DNA from: Pontibacter indicus
GTDB taxonomy: Bacteria > Bacteroidota > Bacteroidia > Cytophagales > Hymenobacteraceae
DNA length: 64,000 nt
Assembly: GCF_900156345.1 (NCBI RefSeq)
Contig: NZ_FTPP01000002.1
Coordinates: 62,001-126,000 of the forward strand
Direction: 5' to 3'
The position numbers and the translations under genes are program-made. The notes below the pieces were generated by a model, which made no database searches, was not told the origin of the DNA, and was given only the letters and a program-made list of their open reading frames with translations. Of this stretch, positions 1 through 8,778 are shown piece after piece (positions within the stretch are counted from its first letter, which is position 1; each line of letters begins with the position of its first letter).

Positions 1-697
1 CCTGAATCTTAAGCGACTTCGGTATTAACTCCTCGATGATCTGCTCTTTTGATGGCTCGAAGGTATAGTCCGACACGATGTTGTTGGCTGTGTCCTCTAC
101 TGGCTTCTCCTCAATTGGCAAGAACTGCTCGGTGCGCACGATCTGCGTCGCCACGTTTCTGAACTCGTTGTAGATAATGTCTACCTGATCGAACTCACGG
201 GCAACGAAACCATTCATGGCGCGCTCTGCTGCTATGCGAACAGTGTCGAAGGAAAGGTTTGCGAAAGTGCCGGTATAATCACCGATTACTTTGTAACCAC
301 GCTTGCTCAGCGCCTCGGCACCTTTGCGGCCAATTGTCAGGAAGGTAAGGTTTCCGGCCTCTTGCTGGCTGCGGTATTTGCCCTGTGCCAGCGTGTTGGC
401 TGCTTTAATGATGTTGGAGTTAAAAGCACCCGCCAGACCACGGTCAGACGTTACCACGATCACCAGCACTCTGTTCGCTTCGCGCTTTTCAGAGTAGATG
501 TTCGACACCGATCCTTCTGTCAGTTGAGACAGGTTGGCCAGGATGCCACTCAGGCGCTGCGCATAGGGGCGCATACGCAGAATGTTGTCCTGAGCACGTC
601 TCAACTTGGCAGCCGCCACCATTTTCATGGCTTTGGTGATCTGCTGTGTCGACTGTACCGATGTGATGCGGCTTCTAACCTCTTTTAAACTTGCCAT
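1..697 (-). CDS. atpG: ATP synthase F1 subunit gamma (partial, 3' end outside window)
   Basis: Encodes the central rotor stalk of F1-ATPase, which couples proton flow through the c-ring to catalysis in the alpha3beta3 head. The reverse strand reads from ATG at 697 as MASLKEVRSRITSVQSTQQI, then TKAMKMVAAAKLRRAQ, the classic N-terminal gamma helix; 232 codons are present and the frame stays open to position 1. The family is usually about 290 residues, so the C-terminal helix lies beyond the left edge. It is the last gene seen in the atp operon, 68 bp after atpA. A partial gene, but identity is secure from the N-terminal motif and the operon position. Confidence 0.96.
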   Translation of the reverse strand, partial: MASLKEVRSRITSVQSTQQITKAMKMVAAAKLRRAQDNILRMRPYAQRLSGILANLSQLTEGSVSNIYSEKREANRVLVIVVTSDRGLAGAFNSNIIKAANTLAQGKYRSQQEAGNLTFLTIGRKGAEALSKRGYKVIGDYTGTFANLSFDTVRIAAERAMNGFVAREFDQVDIIYNEFRNVATQIVRTEQFLPIEEKPVEDTANNIVSDYTFEPSKEQIIEELIPKSLKIQ

Positions 698-765
698 ATT
701 TTGTATGTTGTAAGCATAAAGTTAGAGACCGCCTCTTGCAGCAGTCTCTAACTTATAACCAACTA

Positions 766-2346
766 TTACTTTTTGTAACGGGCAGAAAGCTCTCTGGCTA
801 CCTGCTTGATAACACCCGTTGTCTCGTCGTCCAGCTTACCAGCCAGCAGCGCGTTCAGGGTATCCTGGTGCTGAGCACGCATCGTGCGCAGGAAGTCTTT
901 CTCAAACGTTCTTACTTCGTTCACCGGCACTGTGTCCAGCAAGCCGTTTGTAGCGCAGTAGATGATAGCTACCTGCTCTGCTACAGACACCGGAGAGAAC
1001 TGCGGCTGCTTCAGGATCTCAAGGTTACGACGACCACGCTCAATTGTCAGCTTGGTAGCGGCATCCAGGTCAGAACCGAATTTCGCAAACGCCTCCAGTT
1101 CACGGAACTGCGCCTGATCCAGTTTCAGGGTACCAGATACTTTCTTCATCGCCTTGATCTGCGCGTTACCACCCACACGCGATACCGAGATACCTACGTT
1201 GATCGCAGGACGGATACCGGAGTTGAACAGGTTTGTCTCCAGGAAGATCTGACCGTCAGTGATCGAAATTACGTTTGTCGGGATATAGGCAGAAACGTCA
1301 CCAGCCTGCGTCTCGATGATCGGAAGAGCCGTCAAAGAACCACCACCACGTACCAGGTGACGGATAGACTCAGGAAGGTCGTTCATGTTACGAGCGATCT
1401 CGTCAGAAGCGTTAACCTTAGCGGCACGCTCCAGCAGGCGAGAGTGCAGGTAGAATACGTCACCAGGATAAGCTTCACGCCCTGGAGGACGACGCAGCAG
1501 TAGAGACACTTCGCGGTAAGCAACGGCCTGCTTGGAAAGGTCGTCATAAACAACCAGTGCAGGACGGCCGGTATCGCGGAAGAACTCACCGATAGCAGCG
1601 CCTGTAAACGGAGCAAAGAACTGCATTGGAGCTGGATCAGAAGCAGAAGCCGAAACAACTACTGTGTAATCCATCGCGCCACCTTCAGTCAGTGACTTCA
1701 CTACCTGTGCTACTGTAGACGCTTTCTGGCCCACGGCAACATATATACAGAACACTGGCTGTCCTTTTTCGAAGAACTCGCGCTGGTTCAGAATCGTGTC
1801 AATCGCAACGGCAGATTTACCTGTCTGACGGTCACCGATGATCAGCTCACGCTGTCCACGACCGATCGGAATCATAGAGTCGATCGCCTTGATACCCGTC
1901 TGCATTGGCTCGTTTACCGGCTGACGGAATACCACACCTGGTGCTTTACGCTCCAGTGGCATGTCGTACAGGTCACCAGCAATAGGACCTCTACCGTCGA
2001 TTGGCTGACCTAGTGTGTTCACCACACGGCCAATGATGCCGTCACCTACTTTTACAGAGGCGATGCGGTTGGTTCTTCTTACAGTGGCGCCCTCTTTGAT
2101 TTCGCTGTAGTCACCGAGCATTACGGCACCTACGTTGTCTTCTTCCAGGTTCAGAACAAGCGCCTGCAGTCCGTTCTCGAATTCTAATAGCTCACCAGAT
2201 TGTGCTTTGGAAAGGCCATAGATACGAGCGACACCGTCACCCACTTGCAGTACTGTACCTACTTCTTCCAGTTCTGCCTCAGAACGGAAGCCAGATAGCT
2301 GCTCTCTTAGTATGGCTGATACTTCGTCAGGTCTTACTTCTGCCAT
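766..2346 (-). CDS. atpA: ATP synthase F1 subunit alpha
   Basis: Non-catalytic nucleotide-binding subunit of the F1 head, 526 aa, normal length. The N-terminal beta-barrel is followed by a Walker A motif GDRQTGKS at residues 171-178, the family stretch [21 protein letters not shown], and a C-terminal helical domain ending in basic residues. The start ATG at 2346 lies two bases after the atpH stop, suggesting translational coupling. No AGGTATA motif, which is common elsewhere in the window, was seen in this gene. Confidence 0.99.
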   Translation of the reverse strand: MAEVRPDEVSAILREQLSGFRSEAELEEVGTVLQVGDGVARIYGLSKAQSGELLEFENGLQALVLNLEEDNVGAVMLGDYSEIKEGATVRRTNRIASVKVGDGIIGRVVNTLGQPIDGRGPIAGDLYDMPLERKAPGVVFRQPVNEPMQTGIKAIDSMIPIGRGQRELIIGDRQTGKSAVAIDTILNQREFFEKGQPVFCIYVAVGQKASTVAQVVKSLTEGGAMDYTVVVSASASDPAPMQFFAPFTGAAIGEFFRDTGRPALVVYDDLSKQAVAYREVSLLLRRPPGREAYPGDVFYLHSRLLERAAKVNASDEIARNMNDLPESIRHLVRGGGSLTALPIIETQAGDVSAYIPTNVISITDGQIFLETNLFNSGIRPAINVGISVSRVGGNAQIKAMKKVSGTLKLDQAQFRELEAFAKFGSDLDAATKLTIERGRRNLEILKQPQFSPVSVAEQVAIIYCATNGLLDTVPVNEVRTFEKDFLRTMRAQHQDTLNALLAGKLDDETTGVIKQVARELSARYKK

Positions 2347-2348
2347 GA

Positions 2349-2906
2349 TTATAATTTATTGATATAGGGGTTGTCTTTAAATTTATTTCTCAGCTTGTTC
2401 AGGTTATACTTCACAGAGCTGTCAATCTGCTGATCGCCTACACGGAGCACGAAGCCACCGATCAGAGACGGATCAATTTTTTCTTCCAGTTCTACGCGCT
2501 GTCCGGTCTGCGCTACCAGGCGCTTGCCCAGCTCGTTGCGCAGCTCTTCTGTCAACGGCACGGCAGTGGTCACGCTGGCAGTTGTGATGCCTTCGTATAC
2601 ATTGTACTGCTTCACGAACTCCGGCGCGATGAACTCCAGTACCGACTCACGGCCTTTGCGGGCCACAATGCTGAAAAACGCCAGGGTCAGGTCGTTTACC
2701 TTGCCTTTGAACACTGCGTTGATCACAGCCAGTTTTTTATCTGACTTCACAACCGGGTTACGCAGCAGGAGCTTCAGGTCTCTGTTGTGGTCCAGTACGT
2801 AGGCGAACATATCCATGTCCTCCTTTACCTGCTCCAGCACGCCTCGTTCCCTTGCCAGCTCAATCAGCGACTTTGCGTATCTCGAAGCAACTCTAATTTC
2901 TGACAT
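2349..2906 (-). CDS. atpH: ATP synthase F1 subunit delta (OSCP)
   Basis: Peripheral stalk subunit linking the b subunit to the top of the alpha3beta3 head. It has 185 aa, the usual size. The start [18 protein letters not shown] matches the six-helix N-terminal OSCP domain, and the C-terminal part carries the conserved [19 protein letters not shown] segment that ends family members. It sits between atpF (51 bp upstream) and atpA (2 bp downstream) in canonical order. Confidence 0.98.
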   Translation of the reverse strand: MSEIRVASRYAKSLIELARERGVLEQVKEDMDMFAYVLDHNRDLKLLLRNPVVKSDKKLAVINAVFKGKVNDLTLAFFSIVARKGRESVLEFIAPEFVKQYNVYEGITTASVTTAVPLTEELRNELGKRLVAQTGQRVELEEKIDPSLIGGFVLRVGDQQIDSSVKYNLNKLRNKFKDNPYINKL

Positions 2907-2957
2907 AGTGCTTTATTATGGCCTCCTCACCCATGGTGACAAGGCTATGTGATACGA

Positions 2958-3452
2958 TTAGTTAAGCGTTACTTCGTTGATGTAATCTTTGGCCAGCTCG
3001 TGCTGTGCCTGTGGGTTGCTCAGCTCCTTGCGCAGGATACGCTCCGCGATATCCACCGAAAGGGCAGCAGCCATGTTCTTCACCTCTGTGATAGCAGCAC
3101 GCTTCTCGTTCTCGATAGACTCACGCGCCTGGGCGATCATGCGTCCACCTTCTTCGTTTGCTTTCTGCTTGGCAGTCTCCACCAGCATGTTGGCAGCATC
3201 CGAAGCTTCCTTCAGGATTCTGTCGCGCTCCATACGGGCTTCGGCCAGCAGTTTCTCGTTCTCAGCCTTCAGGCCCTGCATCTCCAGCTTTGCTTTTTCA
3301 GCGGCAGCCAGTGCGCTTTCAATAGAAACCTCGCGCTCGCGCAGGGCACCCATGATTGGCTTCCAGGCGAACTTGGAAAGCAAGAACAGCACAACGATGA
3401 AAGTCAACGTCTGCCAGAAAATTAAACCTATACCTGGGGTTACTAATTCCAT
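2958..3452 (-). CDS. atpF: ATP synthase F0 subunit b
   Basis: Membrane-anchored peripheral stalk, 164 aa. One N-terminal transmembrane helix (about residues 8-27) is followed by a long charged, Ala/Glu/Lys-rich coiled coil to the C-terminus, the typical b architecture. The conserved KFAWKPI segment follows the membrane helix. It is 133 bp downstream of atpE; that gap holds a strong hairpin (3537-3568). Confidence 0.97.
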   Translation of the reverse strand: MELVTPGIGLIFWQTLTFIVVLFLLSKFAWKPIMGALREREVSIESALAAAEKAKLEMQGLKAENEKLLAEARMERDRILKEASDAANMLVETAKQKANEEGGRMIAQARESIENEKRAAITEVKNMAAALSVDIAERILRKELSNPQAQHELAKDYINEVTLN

Positions 3453-3536
3453 TGTGTATGAATTTGAATAATTAGGTTTTAATCAGATGACCGGCTCTCA
3501 CCGGTGGTGCTTTTAACTATTTAACTATTTTTTGAC

Positions 3537-3568
3537 CTCTCCGTCCGGACCATGCGTCCGGACGAGAG
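3537..3568 (-). promoter_or_regulatory. Intra-operon hairpin between atpE and atpF
   Basis: Inverted repeat CTCTCCGTCCGGAC / GTCCGGACGAGAG around a CATGC loop, 13 paired bases with one bulge. On the minus strand it is followed by A-rich, not T-rich, sequence, so it does not look like an intrinsic terminator. Its position just after the c-subunit gene suggests a 3' stabiliser or processing site that could raise atpE message over the rest of the operon. That role is inference. Confidence 0.55.
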
Positions 3569-3585
3569 ACCAAATACAAAGGTGA

Positions 3586-3867
<282 letters not shown>

Positions 3868-3886
3868 TTAAAAAATAAAAAACAGA

Positions 3887-4921
3887 TTAATGTGCTCCGT
3901 CGCCGTGACCGTGGTCACCTACGTGGTCGTGCTCTTCTACTGCGCCACCGAAGTACATCGCAGATAGCAGGGTGAAAATATAAGCCTGCAGCAGGGCCAC
4001 CAGCAATTCCAGGAAGAACATAAAGATGGCAAACGCCACACTGATCGGTGCTACGGCAACGCTTTGGAAAATAAAGATCAAGCTGAACAACGACAGGATG
4101 ATGATGTGACCGGCCGTAATGTTGGCGAAAAGACGAACCATCAGGGAGAACGGCTTTGTCAGGATACCAATCAGTTCCACCGGAATCATGATCGGAGAAA
4201 GCCATTTTGGCACACCTGGCGTTGCAAAAATGTGTCCCCAGTAGCTCTTATTACCACTGAACACAGTGATCAAAAGCGTCAGGGTAGCCAGCACTAGCGT
4301 TACCGCGATGTTACCTGTCAGGTTGGCGCCACCCGGCATCAAACCGAGCAGGTTGTTAAACCAGATAAAGAAGAAGATAGTCAGCAGGTATGGCATGTAG
4401 CGCTCGTACTTCGGACCAATGTTGCCTTTGGCGATCTCATCACGAACGAAAATGATAATCGGCTCGAAGAAAGACTGAATACCGCTTGGCGCTTTGCCTC
4501 TGTTTTTCTTGTAGCTTCCGGCAATGGTCAGGAACACTGCAAACAGCAGGATCACACTAGCGAAAAGAGAAGCTACGTTCTTTGTAATAGAGAAGTCCAG
4601 AAGAGAAGACTGATCCGCTGCCGGCTGGCCATTGGCATCAGCGCGGTAAATGTGACCGTGGTTCAGCACATAGCCATTGTAAGGCACCAGCGCATGGTTC
4701 TCGTCGTAGAAGTTACTGGATGAAAACACCTGTGGCGTACCGTTATCGATCAGGATAACCGGAAGGTATAGCGTTACGCCATCGGCGAAGTGCCATGAGT
4801 AATCATCCGCGATGTGATGCATGATCAAATCGCCAGGCCTGAACTCGCCACCTTCCGCTGCAGCCTCTGCGTGGACAGAGATCGTCAGGAAGGAAAACAG
4901 TAAAATAAATAACTTCTTCAT
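3887..4921 (-). CDS. atpB: ATP synthase F0 subunit a, long Bacteroidota form
   Basis: Stator subunit forming the proton half-channels, 344 aa, longer than the roughly 270 aa of the E. coli protein. The extra length is an N-terminal signal-like segment (about residues 1-19) and a soluble stretch of about 95 residues before the first channel helix, a layout I know from Bacteroidota a subunits. The essential arginine is Arg263 in SLMVRLFANITAGH. The C-terminus is unusual: EEHDHVGDHGHGDGAH, rich in His and Asp. It lies between the small membrane protein gene and atpE. Confidence 0.97.
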   Translation of the reverse strand: MKKLFILLFSFLTISVHAEAAAEGGEFRPGDLIMHHIADDYSWHFADGVTLYLPVILIDNGTPQVFSSSNFYDENHALVPYNGYVLNHGHIYRADANGQPAADQSSLLDFSITKNVASLFASVILLFAVFLTIAGSYKKNRGKAPSGIQSFFEPIIIFVRDEIAKGNIGPKYERYMPYLLTIFFFIWFNNLLGLMPGGANLTGNIAVTLVLATLTLLITVFSGNKSYWGHIFATPGVPKWLSPIMIPVELIGILTKPFSLMVRLFANITAGHIIILSLFSLIFIFQSVAVAPISVAFAIFMFFLELLVALLQAYIFTLLSAMYFGGAVEEHDHVGDHGHGDGAH

Positions 4922-4965
4922 TAAGAGAGATTTAAAAGCAAATTTAAAATCTACAAAAGCTATTT

Positions 4966-5349
4966 CTAGCTCTGCTTTTTCAATTGCGGTGCGAAGTTAG
5001 TTATTAAGCTGTAGATTTCAAACCCGGTAAATAGAAAATATAACGCGAAGAAGTTGAAAACGAATTGCAACTCGTTTTCGGAGTACATATAGATGTAAAC
5101 AAAAATAACGGCGATGCTGAGGATCATCCGGAAGCCCATCGAGCCGAAATAGTACAGCTGGAAATTGTCCGGATCGTAGCCCACGCCCAGCCGCGACACA
5201 TAGTAGGCCAGCGCCGTGACAAAAACCATAAAGCCTAAGATATACCAGATGAGCGGGTGAAGGAGCGCGGTGCCTGTATAGAAAGAGAGTAGGCCGATGC
5301 CAATGATCACGACACCTGTGAAAATGAGGAGGTTTCTAAAGAATTTCAA
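4966..5349 (-). CDS. Small four-helix membrane protein of the atp operon (AtpI-like position)
   Basis: 127 aa with four predicted transmembrane segments (about residues 7-26, 33-51, 70-90, 95-118) and a basic C-terminus KKQS. I recognise it only as the conserved hypothetical usually found between atpZ and atpB in Bacteroidota. By position it occupies the AtpI slot, and a role in c-ring assembly or F0 biogenesis is inferred from context, not from a motif. It starts 5 bp after the atpZ stop, so it is probably co-translated. Confidence 0.75.
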   Translation of the reverse strand: MKFFRNLLIFTGVVIIGIGLLSFYTGTALLHPLIWYILGFMVFVTALAYYVSRLGVGYDPDNFQLYYFGSMGFRMILSIAVIFVYIYMYSENELQFVFNFFALYFLFTGFEIYSLITNFAPQLKKQS

Positions 5350-5354
5350 TGCGC

Positions 5355-5585
5355 TTACTTTTTATTTAAGGATACTATTACCAACACCATGGAGGCCACC
5401 ACTGCCAAAACTAACAGCACAATCGTCATCCAGGGGTTTTCGTTGCCCATGCTTTCGTCCAGCTTCGACCCGACCCAGGCGGCCAGTACCATCGCCCCGA
5501 TCATCTGAAAGGCCAATCCTGAGTACTTCAGGTAGCCTTTGAACGAGTCTTCGCCCTTTTGCTTTTTTTCGTCCGGCTCTGCCAT
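5355..5585 (-). CDS. atpZ: AtpZ/AtpI family protein
   Basis: 76 aa. A charged N-terminus (MAEPDEKKQKGED) is followed by two transmembrane helices, with a GSKLDE segment between them that is typical of the AtpZ/AtpI family of F-ATPase accessory proteins. It is the first gene of the atp operon, and a Bacteroidota-type promoter lies 26 bp upstream (5611-5645). Confidence 0.85.
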   Translation of the reverse strand: MAEPDEKKQKGEDSFKGYLKYSGLAFQMIGAMVLAAWVGSKLDESMGNENPWMTIVLLVLAVVASMVLVIVSLNKK

Positions 5586-5610
5586 GCGCTGGTTTGTTTT
5601 AGATAATTTA

Positions 5611-5645
5611 CAAAATTACGCTTTTTTCATGGGCTTCTCTGCAAA
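5611..5645 (-). promoter_or_regulatory. Probable promoter of the atp operon
   Basis: On the minus strand TAATTTTG (5611-5618) fits the Bacteroidota -7 element TAnnTTTG. TTTG (5642-5645) lies 23 nt upstream as a -33 element, a wider spacing than the 19-20 nt of the other promoters here. The start codon is at 5585. Confidence 0.5.
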
Positions 5646-5777
5646 TCGTCCATATTTCGCCGAACTTTAGGGCAGCTTGTGCGCCTTCTGAGGCCTGAAA
5701 CCATTTCTTGTTTTCTATAGTTCAATAGCGGACTTCAGCCTTTATGCAGAGGCCCTTACATAATTGGCATATTATTG

Positions 5778-5785
5778 TATTTTTG
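5778..5785 (+). promoter_or_regulatory. Candidate -7 element upstream of porW/sprE
   Basis: TATTTTTG matches TAnnTTTG 86 nt before the ATG at 5871. No well-spaced TTG is visible upstream, so only half a promoter is supported. The rest of the 285-bp gap 5586-5870 shows one AGGTATAG copy (about 5830) and nothing else. Confidence 0.3.
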
Positions 5786-5870
5786 TAGATGGCTTGAAGC
5801 CTGCTTGCAGGAGCGGGCCAAATACTTTCAGGTATAGCCAGGCCGTTATTATGGAATAGGCGGCCTGTAT

Positions 5871-8777
5871 ATGCTGCACACAATCGACACTTTGGGCAAA
5901 AACTCACCATACCTTCTCCTTGTGCTGGCCTGTCTTATGCTGGCGGGCTGTTCAGCTGAGCGCAATAATCCGCTTAGTAAGGCCTATCATAACACCACGG
6001 CCCGCTACAACGGCTACTTTTTGGCAAAAGAGAAGCTGGAGGCAATTGAGAAGAGCATTAAGGACAAGACCGTGTATGATTACAACCGGCCGCTGCCCAT
6101 CTTCCCGCCCATCGACTCTGCCACCTACAAGGCGCACGCCGCCGACCTGGAGGATGTCATCAAAAAGGCCTCTTTCCCGATTCAGTACCACCCCAACAGC
6201 AAATGGATCGACGACAGCTACTTGGTCATAGGCAAGGTACGCTTCTATGAACTCAACTTTCCGGAGGCCGCCCAGACGTTCAGGTATGTGAACTCTACCG
6301 GCAAAGACCGCCACGTGAAACATGAAGCGCTGGTATGGCTGATGCGCTCGTTCCTGAAACTGGGGGAGACGGACAATGCCTGGCAGGTGTCGGAGTTTCT
6401 GCGCAAAGAACGCCTGAACCGCGACAATGCCCGCGAGCTATACCTGGCTCGTGCCGAGTACCACCTCATGCAGGGCGACACGGCCGCCGTGATCGAGAAC
6501 CTGGACCTGTCGCTGCCGAACTTCACAAATCGCGATGACCAGTCACGTGTGCGCTTCTCCCTTGCCCGCCTCTACCAGGACCGCGGCCAAAGCCAGGAAG
6601 CCTATCAGCAGTACAGCCGCATCCTGCGCCGCAACCCGCCCTATGACTTAGGCTTCTTTAGCCGGCTATACCTGGGACAGGTGTCGGAACTGGACGATGC
6701 GCAGGACCTGAACCGCATAGCGGGCTATTACCAGAAAATGCTGCGCGACGAGAAAAACGCCGAGTACCGCGACAAGATCTACTACGAGATGGCTGTGTTC
6801 GAACGCCGCCAGCAGCATTACGACAAAGCGCTTGAGAGCATTGAGGCCTCGTTGAAAACACCAGGCTCTATACCTAACCAGAAAGCCTATACCTACCTGC
6901 TGGCCGGTGAGATCTATTTCGAGAACCTGAACAAATACGACCTGGCGCAGGCCTATTACGACAGCGCCGTGCAGGTATACCCGCAGCAGTCGCTGGAGTA
7001 TGAGCGGGTGCTCGAACGCCGCAACATCCTCGCCGACTTTGCCAAGCAGTATAACACCATCCAGCTGCAGGACAGTCTGCAGCAACTGGCCTCCCTGAGC
7101 GAAGGCGACCGCCTGGCCTTTGTGCAGAACATTGTGCAGCAGGAGGAAGAGGCACGCGTGCAGGAACAGGCCAAACAACTGGAGCAGGAAAAGCAGCGCA
7201 AAGCCCGCCGTTCGCAGGAACGACAGGCAGCCGTGACCGTCGGAGGCCGCAATAACCCGGACGCAGCAACTGGAGGCGGCAACACAGGCGGCGTATTCTA
7301 CTTTGACAATCCGGCGGCCATGGCCACGGCCCGCTCCGAGTTCGTGCGGCGCTGGGGCGACCGTCCGCTGCAGGATAACTGGCGACTCCTGAGCCGCGGC
7401 GAAACCGTTGGCGGGCAGGAAGAGGCGATAGCATTGGAACAACCCGCTGACACGGCAGCTGCGGAAACCGAAGAAGGCCGTTCTGCCCGTCTGCAGGCCC
7501 AAGTCGAAACCTACCTGCAGAATATCCCGACCACGACACTGGCGCTGCAGCAGTCCGAGAAATTGCTGGAGGACGCTATGTTCCGCTTGGGCAACATCTA
7601 TGCGCAAAAGCTCAACTCGACAGAAGAGGCCACTGCTACCTACGAGAAATTCCTGCAGCGCTTCTCACAGTCGGAACACGCGGCCGAGGCACACTACAGC
7701 CTATACCTGATTTACAGCCGGGAGAGCAATGAGCAGAAGGACACCTATTACGCTAAGATCAAACAGCAGTACCCCAACACGATCTACGCCAAACTGGTAG
7801 ACGACCCGAACTACATGAGCCAGAACGCGCTCGACAACATCAAGGCACACACCCTCTACGACTCTGCCTTTGCGCAGTACGAGCAGGGTGAATACCAGCG
7901 GGCCACCACTACGCTCACTGAACTGAGCCAGGCATACCCGCTCAACGACATACCGGATAAAGTGGCCTTCCTGCATGTGATGATCACGGCACGCTCCGAA
8001 AAACCCGAATTGCTCCGTCAGCAACTGATGGCCTTTAAACAACAGCACCCCTCCAGTCCACTGGCTCCGCGCGCTGACGAATTGCTGAAGCGCTACCAGG
8101 ACCTGGAGAGCAAGCAGCTGCTTCGGCAGGAGGCACCAGCGGCGCCAACCGCCCAAAAGCAGGACGAGCGTACGCCTGAACAGCGGGTTAGCAACAATAT
8201 CGCGTTGGCATCGGCCCGGGAGCGAAGCGCCGCTATGCAGCCGCAGCCGCGCCCGCTCAACCTGAATACCATACCTGACACGACCGCTGTTCGTCAAGAT
8301 ACAACTACAACTGCTCCCCAGACTGGCACGCCTTTGGATACAGCAGGTATAGCACAGGATACAGCCAGCGCTGTGGCACCAGCAGTGCAGCCGCCTGTCG
8401 CCGCTGACCCGTTGGCTTATACCAGTGCTCCTGATTCGGCTTATTATTTTGTCATGCTATACCCTGTGGAGCATGCAGCTTTCAAGGACATCTCGGCCAA
8501 ATATGAGAAGTATAACAGCACCTATTTCCGCAACCAGAAACTGGTGTTGGAACAGCAACCGTTTGATGGCACCAGAGGATTGCTACTGTTGCGGGCCTTC
8601 CCTAACATGAAGGAAGCGCAGGCTTATACTATAAAACAAAAAGCGCCTCAATCCCCGATAGGCAAAATTCGAGGCGTAGAATTCATTACCTTTGCAATAT
8701 CATCTGGAAACTGGCAGAAGTTCCTACAGAAGAAGGATGTAGAAGAATATCTGAATTACTTCAGAACGAACAATTAA
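5871..8777 (+). CDS. porW: TPR lipoprotein of the type IX secretion / gliding system (PorW/SprE family)
   Basis: 968 aa. The signal peptide ends in lipobox LAGC (Cys27), so an outer-membrane lipoprotein is expected. The body is a long run of tetratricopeptide-like helical repeats, interrupted by a Gln/Glu/Arg-rich coiled region (about residues 420-460) and a Gln/Ala/Pro/Thr-rich linker (about 750-850), then a C-terminal globular domain with YFVMLYP. The start NPLSKAYHNTTARYNGYFLAK is characteristic of SprE/PorW, needed for T9SS function and gliding in Flavobacterium and Porphyromonas. It ends 1 bp before the PBP1A gene and lies 5 kb from gldKLMN. The name rests on motif memory and context. 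Confidence 0.8.
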   Translation: MLHTIDTLGKNSPYLLLVLACLMLAGCSAERNNPLSKAYHNTTARYNGYFLAKEKLEAIEKSIKDKTVYDYNRPLPIFPPIDSATYKAHAADLEDVIKKASFPIQYHPNSKWIDDSYLVIGKVRFYELNFPEAAQTFRYVNSTGKDRHVKHEALVWLMRSFLKLGETDNAWQVSEFLRKERLNRDNARELYLARAEYHLMQGDTAAVIENLDLSLPNFTNRDDQSRVRFSLARLYQDRGQSQEAYQQYSRILRRNPPYDLGFFSRLYLGQVSELDDAQDLNRIAGYYQKMLRDEKNAEYRDKIYYEMAVFERRQQHYDKALESIEASLKTPGSIPNQKAYTYLLAGEIYFENLNKYDLAQAYYDSAVQVYPQQSLEYERVLERRNILADFAKQYNTIQLQDSLQQLASLSEGDRLAFVQNIVQQEEEARVQEQAKQLEQEKQRKARRSQERQAAVTVGGRNNPDAATGGGNTGGVFYFDNPAAMATARSEFVRRWGDRPLQDNWRLLSRGETVGGQEEAIALEQPADTAAAETEEGRSARLQAQVETYLQNIPTTTLALQQSEKLLEDAMFRLGNIYAQKLNSTEEATATYEKFLQRFSQSEHAAEAHYSLYLIYSRESNEQKDTYYAKIKQQYPNTIYAKLVDDPNYMSQNALDNIKAHTLYDSAFAQYEQGEYQRATTTLTELSQAYPLNDIPDKVAFLHVMITARSEKPELLRQQLMAFKQQHPSSPLAPRADELLKRYQDLESKQLLRQEAPAAPTAQKQDERTPEQRVSNNIALASARERSAAMQPQPRPLNLNTIPDTTAVRQDTTTTAPQTGTPLDTAGIAQDTASAVAPAVQPPVAADPLAYTSAPDSAYYFVMLYPVEHAAFKDISAKYEKYNSTYFRNQKLVLEQQPFDGTRGLLLLRAFPNMKEAQAYTIKQKAPQSPIGKIRGVEFITFAISSGNWQKFLQKKDVEEYLNYFRTNN

Positions 8778-8778
8778 C

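Noticed and set aside
691..1503. 270-codon plus-strand frame opposite atpA
   Set aside because: Lies antisense to atpA and has no protein features.
5722..5910. 62-codon minus-strand frame before porW
   Set aside because: Overlaps the porW start and a candidate promoter; no domain and no conserved pattern.
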